Origin: Filimonas zeae
Lineage (GTDB): Bacteria; Bacteroidota; Bacteroidia; Chitinophagales; Chitinophagaceae
Direction of reading: 5' to 3'
Assembly (NCBI RefSeq): GCF_014641615.1
Contig: NZ_BMIB01000003.1
Coordinates: forward strand, 1,178,001 to 1,242,000
DNA length: 64,000 nt
The translations under genes and the position numbers were made by a program. Position 1 is the stretch's first letter; each line of letters begins with the position of its first letter. The notes beneath the pieces are model-generated. The model ran no database searches and was not told the origin of the DNA. It was given only the letters and a program-made list of their open reading frames with translations. This document shows, one piece after another, positions 59,425 to 64,000 of this stretch.

Positions 59425-60015
59425 TTATGAAAAAAGCCAGATACGGCAGGCGGCCAGCAACAATAAAATATCCTTTTTGGGTAACTGCATCAGCTCTTTC
59501 AATGCATCCAGCGCACGGTAATTGAGCTTATAAATACCTTTAACCGATATATCCATCAGTTCAGCAATCTGCTCATAGCTCATTTCTTCAAAATAGCGGA
59601 GATAAAGCACTTCCTTTTGCCGGCCGGTAAGCTGGTTTAAGGCATCCAGCAACCGTGGATCGGGTTGGTTGGCGCGTTCGCCACCATCCTGTGTGGTAAA
59701 ATGAAGGGTAAAAATGCCCGGCTCATCTATACTTTCTACAGGAGTACGGGCTTTTTGCATACCTGCGTTAATAAGCAGATGTTTAAGGGAAGCCAGCAGA
59801 TAATACTTAATATTATCTGTAACGCTGATGGTACCACGCCGCAGCCAGAGTTTTACAAACAAGTCCTGGATAGCATCTTTTACCACCTCTTCATTATCCA
59901 GCTTCCGCATTCCATATTCATACAGATTACGATAATAAAAGGCATAGATTTCCTCAAACGATTGTTTATCACCGTTTAAGAAAGCCTGCCATAATAGTTG
60001 ATCGTTCTTTTCCAG
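59425..60015 (-). CDS. ECF sigma-70 factor, apparent CTG start
   Basis: 196 residues if read from CTG at 60015-60013. The first in-frame ATG (59910) would cut off most of region 2, yet the open frame upstream encodes clear sigma region 2 (LLWQAFLNGDKQSFEEIYAFYYRNLYEYG). No in-frame ATG, GTG or TTG exists between the in-frame TAG upstream and 59910. CTG gives the natural start M-EKNDQLLW. Region 4 has a helix-turn-helix (YEQIAELMDISVKGIYKLNYRALDAL). It drives the locus under FecR control. The HTCS gene ends 24 bases upstream. Confidence 0.85.
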   Translation of the reverse strand: MEKNDQLLWQAFLNGDKQSFEEIYAFYYRNLYEYGMRKLDNEEVVKDAIQDLFVKLWLRRGTISVTDNIKYYLLASLKHLLINAGMQKARTPVESIDEPGIFTLHFTTQDGGERANQPDPRLLDALNQLTGRQKEVLYLRYFEEMSYEQIAELMDISVKGIYKLNYRALDALKELMQLPKKDILLLLAACRIWLFS

Positions 60016-60020
60016 GAGGG

Positions 60021-60058
60021 TAAAGATAGTACATACCGGCTATTGCATTTTAAAATGC
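60021..60058 (-). promoter_or_regulatory. Palindrome and -7-like element before the ECF sigma gene
   Basis: GCATTTTAAAATGC (60045-60058) is a perfect 14-base palindrome, located over the last HTCS codons. TATCTTTA (minus strand, 60028-60021; one mismatch from TAnnTTTG) lies 5 bases before the CTG start. The palindrome occupies the -33 area of this putative promoter. Confidence 0.4.
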
Positions 60059-63000
60059 CTGCCCAGGCTACGCCGGTACTTCTTCATATACTCCGATGGA
60101 TTTACGCCAAACTGCCGGTGAAACTGCTCCCGGAAATACTTAATATCACTGATGCCTACCACAAAAGCAATTTCATTAATATTCAGGTGACTGTCAATCA
60201 GCAACATGGCAGCTTTCCGTAGCCGTACAAACCTTACAAAGCCGTTGGTGGAGTAATTGGTGGCGGCCTTTATTTTTTTATACAGATTAGAAGTACTCAT
60301 ACCCATTTCTTTCGCCAGCACTTCAATGGTAAAGCCCGCATCGTCCAGATGTTCTTCTATAATAGCTGCACAACGTTCTATCAGTGCTTTATCTTCTGCA
60401 GAAATGCGGCCATTATTAATATGATGGGTAACCTCATCAAACAGATACTGCTGCACCTGACTGCGGTTACGTAATAGTACGCCTACCCTTGCCCGCAGCA
60501 ACTCGGCAGAAAAAGGCTTAATTACATAATCATCGGCTCCCCCCTCGGCACTCTGCAATTGTGTATCGGCAGAGCTGGTAGCTGTTAACAACAGCAGTGG
60601 TATATGCGCCAGGCTTCTTTCGGCCCGTATCATTTTACAAAAGGTAACCCCAGATATACCCGGCATTACAATATCGCTTACGATAATATCCGGCACCAGT
60701 TGTCTGGCCATTTCAAAGCCTATGGTACCATTCTCTGCTTCATAGGTAATACACTCTTCAGCAAACATATCCTGTATATACCTGCGCATTTCTGCATCAT
60801 CATCCACTACCAGCATTACCGGCTTACTACTGGCCAGCGCGGGCAAAGCCGCTTGTTTGGCAGATGCTTTTGCTACCGGCTGTGGTTTTTCAGGTAACAC
60901 GGCCGCAGCGGTAACCGGCGTAGTTTCCACCACCATATCTGCAGCAGCAAAATGTTCTTTGCCGGTAAGGAAACTTAGTGTAAAACAAGAGCCTTTGCCA
61001 GATTCGCTTTGCCAGGTAACCCTGCCATGCTGTAACTCTGTAAAATATTTTACCAGATACAAACCAATGCCAAAGCCGGGTTTGGAAGTAATATCGTTGC
61101 CTTCGGCACGGTAAAACTTATCAAAAATACGCGCTCCTATTTCCGGTGTAAAACCATAACCGGTATCCTGTACCGATAAGCAAATGTATCCCCCCTCTTC
61201 CCTTACCGCCACCACCACGCGGCCGCCGGCAGGCGTGTACTTGAGCGCGTTGGAGATAAGATTGTATAACGATACTTCAATCTTCTCCCTGTCAGCATAT
61301 AACTCCGGCTTCTCCCCCACGGCTTCAAATACATACTCCAGCTTTTTACTTCTGGCCTCATGCACAAAATACTGATACACCTCCCTGCACAGGTCTATTA
61401 CAGATATGCGTGATACTGCCAGTGAACCTGCTTCGCTTTCCGCTTTGCGGAAAAGCAACAACTGATCTACCAGTCCCAGCATACGTTTGGCGTTGCGCTG
61501 TACTACCTGCAACTCATCTCTTATACCTTCAGAATCTTCTGTGTTCAGCAGCGACTGAACCGGGTTTATAATTAACGTTAAAGGCGACCGGAATTCGTGC
61601 GCTATATTGGTAAAGAAGGATACGCGCTTCTCGTTTATCTCCCTCTCTTTCAGCGCCAGTTCTTTTTCCTGTTCGGATATCTGCCGCTGGTTATCCGCAA
61701 TCTGTCGCTCTTTTTCTGCAATCAATATCTCTTTCTGTGCCCGTTCTCTTTCATTCCTGGCGTTGATTTTTTCAACCTGTACTTCATACTTTAACCACTC
61801 CTGCCTTTTTTTATAGGTATGCACCAGATATATACCACCGGAAACCACCAGTACATATAACATATATGCCCACCAGCTGCGGTACCAGGGCGGCAGCACC
61901 ACAATTTCCAGCACCTGCGTTTCTTTACCCCATTCGCCTGCCCCGTTGGTAGCTTTTACCAGCAACCGATAAGTGCCTTCTGTTAAATGGGAGTAGTTGC
62001 CAGACCGGCGTTTATGCACGTAGTTCCAGTCTTTATCCCAGCCTTCCAGGTAATAAGCGTATTGTATTTTACCGGGTACAGAGTATTCCAGCGCCACATA
62101 ATCAAAGGCAATGGTAGCCTGGTGAAAAGGCAGGGTAAGCGATCCCCTGAAGCCATCCAGCGGCGAGCCGTTTACCTGCATACCGGTAAGGTATACGGGA
62201 GCTTCGGCAGTACGTTCCTTCATCTGCTCAGGGTTCAGTACCGTAAAGCCGTTAATACCACCAAACAGCAGTTCTCCGTTATGCAGCTTCAGGGCAGCAT
62301 TATAATTCCATTCGTTACCTGGCAACCCATCGGCCTGATAGTAGTTTGTAAACACCCGGGTAACCGGATCAAACTCTCCTATACCATTATACGTAGCTAT
62401 CCAGAAATGCTGGGCGTGGTCGGTAAGGATATTCAGTACTGCGTTATTACTTAACCCTTCCTTTTCGGTAAGTCTTTCTTTAATGGTGCCGCTCTTACGG
62501 TCGAACAACAGTAATCCGCCGCCTTCTGTTCCTACCCACAAATCGTTGTTGGCATCTTCTGCCATGGCACGCACTGGTTTACCAATTACATAGCGGGTAT
62601 ACTTCTTCGCCTTTTTTTCTATACGTATTAACTCGTTAAAATTACCAGCCCATAACTGACCGGCCTTATCTTCATACAAGGCAATTACATCGTAAATAAA
62701 TCTATCAAACAGTACAAACCGGTTCAACGTCTTATCCAGCAGGTATAACCGGCCATTACGCACCGTACTGGCCCACACATCCCCATCTTTGTCCTGGTAA
62801 ATGCGCCATACGTTTTTATCTTCCGCTTCGCTGTTGTATAAAGGGTAGTATTCAAAGCGGCCGTTACCTCTGTAACGGTTTACCCCGCCACCGAACGTAC
62901 CCACCCATATATTTCCCTCTTTATCGCCGGTAATACCGGTTACAAAGTTGGCACCGAGTGAGCCAGGGGCGGCAGAATGACTCATGTGGCTGAACCGGTT

Positions 63001-64000
63001 GGTTTGCCTGTTCCAGATACTGATACCGTTACCATCGGTACCTACCCATATATTCTTTTCTGCATCTTCATAAAAACTCAGCATAAAATCGCTCACCGGG
63101 CCTTTGCTGGCATCCGGGTCGTGACTTTTATTTACAAACACCGGTTTATTGTTATCCCATAAGTGAATACCGCCCCGCAGGCTGCCTATCCACATACGCC
63201 CCTCGCGGTCCTGCTGCACCACCGTCATAGCCCTGCTGGACAAACCGGCGTTAAGCGTATCGCTCCGGCCTTTGTTCCATATACCTGTGGCGGGATCCAG
63301 TATGGCGATACCGCCTCCGTCAGTCTGCACCCATAACTGCTGGTCTTTGTCCAGAAACACGCTCATCACCACATTGCTGTTGAGTACACCGGAAGCCTCG
63401 TTGTAAAAAGCGGTATACCTGCCTGTTCTTATATCAAACCGGTGCAAGCCGTTTTCTGCTCCTATCCATAAACTACCATTGCGGTCCAGCACCATGCTGT
63501 TGGCATAACGCAGGCTGCTATCTACCACCAGCACGTTATCACCTTTATACACACACAAGCCCTGCCCGGTAACAAACAGCCAGGCCGCTGCCATATTTTC
63601 TCCGGCTATGGCCTGCACATTGTATTTACCAGTGGTTTTGTTACGCTCTTTCAACAGTACCTGCCGCCCTTCTTTGCGGCCATTGTCAAACACTACAAGG
63701 CCCCGTCCGGCGGTGGCCACATACACTGCATTATCGGTACGTACTTTAATGTCGCTGATAATAATATTAAAAGGAAGCAGCTGGTTACTTAGCTTATCAC
63801 GGTATTTGGGTAACCGGAATAATGCGCTATCCTGCCTGTACACACATAACCCCTCCTTGGTACCAATCCACAGCCGTTCTGACTTATCAGCCGTAATACA
63901 ATTAATGCGGTTGGATAAAAGAGAGGTGCTATCACCAAAAGTGTTGCGGAAAATTTTAAACGCATAACCGTCGTAACGGTTCAGGCCATCATTGGTACCA
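60040..64000 (-). CDS. Hybrid two-component system regulator (HTCS), 5' end outside window
   Basis: At least 1319 residues. The frame stays open to the window edge (TNDGLNRYDGYAFKIFRN... at the edge is a propeller blade), so the true start lies beyond 64000. Visible order: Reg_prop beta-propeller blades, a Y_Y_Y domain, one membrane helix, a long charged coiled coil (EKERQIADNQRQISEQEKEL), HisKA (NIAHEFRSP), HATPase (DTGYGFTPEIG, GFGIGLYLVKYF), a receiver (PDIIVSDIVMPG) and an AraC-type DNA-binding domain ending YMKKYRRSLGRHFKMQ. It lies 24 bases upstream of the ECF sigma gene on the same strand and may control that locus. Confidence 0.93.
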   Translation of the reverse strand, partial: GTNDGLNRYDGYAFKIFRNTFGDSTSLLSNRINCITADKSERLWIGTKEGLCVYRQDSALFRLPKYRDKLSNQLLPFNIIISDIKVRTDNAVYVATAGRGLVVFDNGRKEGRQVLLKERNKTTGKYNVQAIAGENMAAAWLFVTGQGLCVYKGDNVLVVDSSLRYANSMVLDRNGSLWIGAENGLHRFDIRTGRYTAFYNEASGVLNSNVVMSVFLDKDQQLWVQTDGGGIAILDPATGIWNKGRSDTLNAGLSSRAMTVVQQDREGRMWIGSLRGGIHLWDNNKPVFVNKSHDPDASKGPVSDFMLSFYEDAEKNIWVGTDGNGISIWNRQTNRFSHMSHSAAPGSLGANFVTGITGDKEGNIWVGTFGGGVNRYRGNGRFEYYPLYNSEAEDKNVWRIYQDKDGDVWASTVRNGRLYLLDKTLNRFVLFDRFIYDVIALYEDKAGQLWAGNFNELIRIEKKAKKYTRYVIGKPVRAMAEDANNDLWVGTEGGGLLLFDRKSGTIKERLTEKEGLSNNAVLNILTDHAQHFWIATYNGIGEFDPVTRVFTNYYQADGLPGNEWNYNAALKLHNGELLFGGINGFTVLNPEQMKERTAEAPVYLTGMQVNGSPLDGFRGSLTLPFHQATIAFDYVALEYSVPGKIQYAYYLEGWDKDWNYVHKRRSGNYSHLTEGTYRLLVKATNGAGEWGKETQVLEIVVLPPWYRSWWAYMLYVLVVSGGIYLVHTYKKRQEWLKYEVQVEKINARNERERAQKEILIAEKERQIADNQRQISEQEKELALKEREINEKRVSFFTNIAHEFRSPLTLIINPVQSLLNTEDSEGIRDELQVVQRNAKRMLGLVDQLLLFRKAESEAGSLAVSRISVIDLCREVYQYFVHEARSKKLEYVFEAVGEKPELYADREKIEVSLYNLISNALKYTPAGGRVVVAVREEGGYICLSVQDTGYGFTPEIGARIFDKFYRAEGNDITSKPGFGIGLYLVKYFTELQHGRVTWQSESGKGSCFTLSFLTGKEHFAAADMVVETTPVTAAAVLPEKPQPVAKASAKQAALPALASSKPVMLVVDDDAEMRRYIQDMFAEECITYEAENGTIGFEMARQLVPDIIVSDIVMPGISGVTFCKMIRAERSLAHIPLLLLTATSSADTQLQSAEGGADDYVIKPFSAELLRARVGVLLRNRSQVQQYLFDEVTHHINNGRISAEDKALIERCAAIIEEHLDDAGFTIEVLAKEMGMSTSNLYKKIKAATNYSTNGFVRFVRLRKAAMLLIDSHLNINEIAFVVGISDIKYFREQFHRQFGVNPSEYMKKYRRSLGRHFKMQ

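Noticed and set aside
59910..60034. Frameshift at the 5' end of the ECF sigma gene, with an out-of-frame ATG at 60034
   Set aside because: The frame from 60015 is uninterrupted and encodes a clean sigma region 2, so a non-ATG start explains the data without assuming a frameshift. The out-of-frame ATG reads into a stop quickly.
63841..64000. GTG start for the second HTCS at 63843
   Set aside because: The frame continues open to the window edge and encodes another propeller blade, so the gene is cut by the window and does not start there.

Overview
The window looks like a chromosomal segment of a Bacteroidota bacterium, most likely a Chitinophagaceae-type soil or plant-litter glycan degrader. 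The evidence is three SusC/SusD outer-membrane uptake pairs, two hybrid two-component systems (HTCS) with beta-propeller sensors, an ECF sigma/FecR pair, several lipoproteins with Bacteroidota-style signal peptides, and promoters of the TTG-N17-20-TAnnTTTG type. Gene density is very high: no gap exceeds 300 bases. I saw no rRNA, tRNA, CRISPR array or insertion sequence.

Layout. 1-5.7 kb: an error-prone translesion mutagenesis cassette (3' end of imuA, imuB, then dnaE2) with a LOG-family gene between imuB and dnaE2. 5.8-6.3 kb: a small SRPBCC protein. 6.4-11.0 kb: a SusC/SusD pair with no enzyme beside it (minus strand). 11.3-14.1 kb: an ankyrin protein, a secreted esterase and two small paralogous coiled-coil proteins facing each other. 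14.2-18.2 kb: a TPR membrane regulator followed by a GH3 beta-glucosidase. 18.4-21.2 kb: a TlpA-like thioredoxin and a two-domain trypsin-like protease (minus strand). 21.3-26.0 kb: lipocalin, AraC regulator, a three-gene membrane/rhodanese operon, an aldo-keto reductase and a second AraC regulator. 26.1-30.6 kb: a type I secretion or efflux trio (ABC, HlyD, TolC) whose ATPase has altered motifs. 30.8-31.6 kb: a secreted endonuclease/phosphatase-fold enzyme.

31.8-47.3 kb is a polysaccharide utilization locus that I read as xyloglucan-specific: HTCS regulator, GH31 alpha-xylosidase with a PA14 insert, SusC, SusD, a surface glycan-binding lipoprotein and a GH74 endo-xyloglucanase, all on the minus strand and ending at a strong terminator. 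GH74 would cut the backbone at the cell surface, SusC/SusD and the binding protein would capture and import the oligosaccharides, and GH31 would remove xylose. The GH3 beta-glucosidase at 16-18 kb could finish the degradation. No beta-galactosidase or fucosidase is in view.

47.4-49.5 kb carries a TPR sensor histidine kinase, divergent from the HTCS across a control region with a perfect inverted repeat. 49.6-64 kb (minus strand) is a second large uptake locus: HTCS (running off the window end), ECF sigma factor (apparently CTG-started), FecR anti-sigma factor, STN-containing SusC, SusD, an internal terminator/attenuator, a TlpA-like thioredoxin and a serine hydrolase. It has no glycoside hydrolase, so its substrate may not be a glycan.

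Several intergenic regions hold well-formed dyads or phased repeats that are not explained by genes. They are listed separately.
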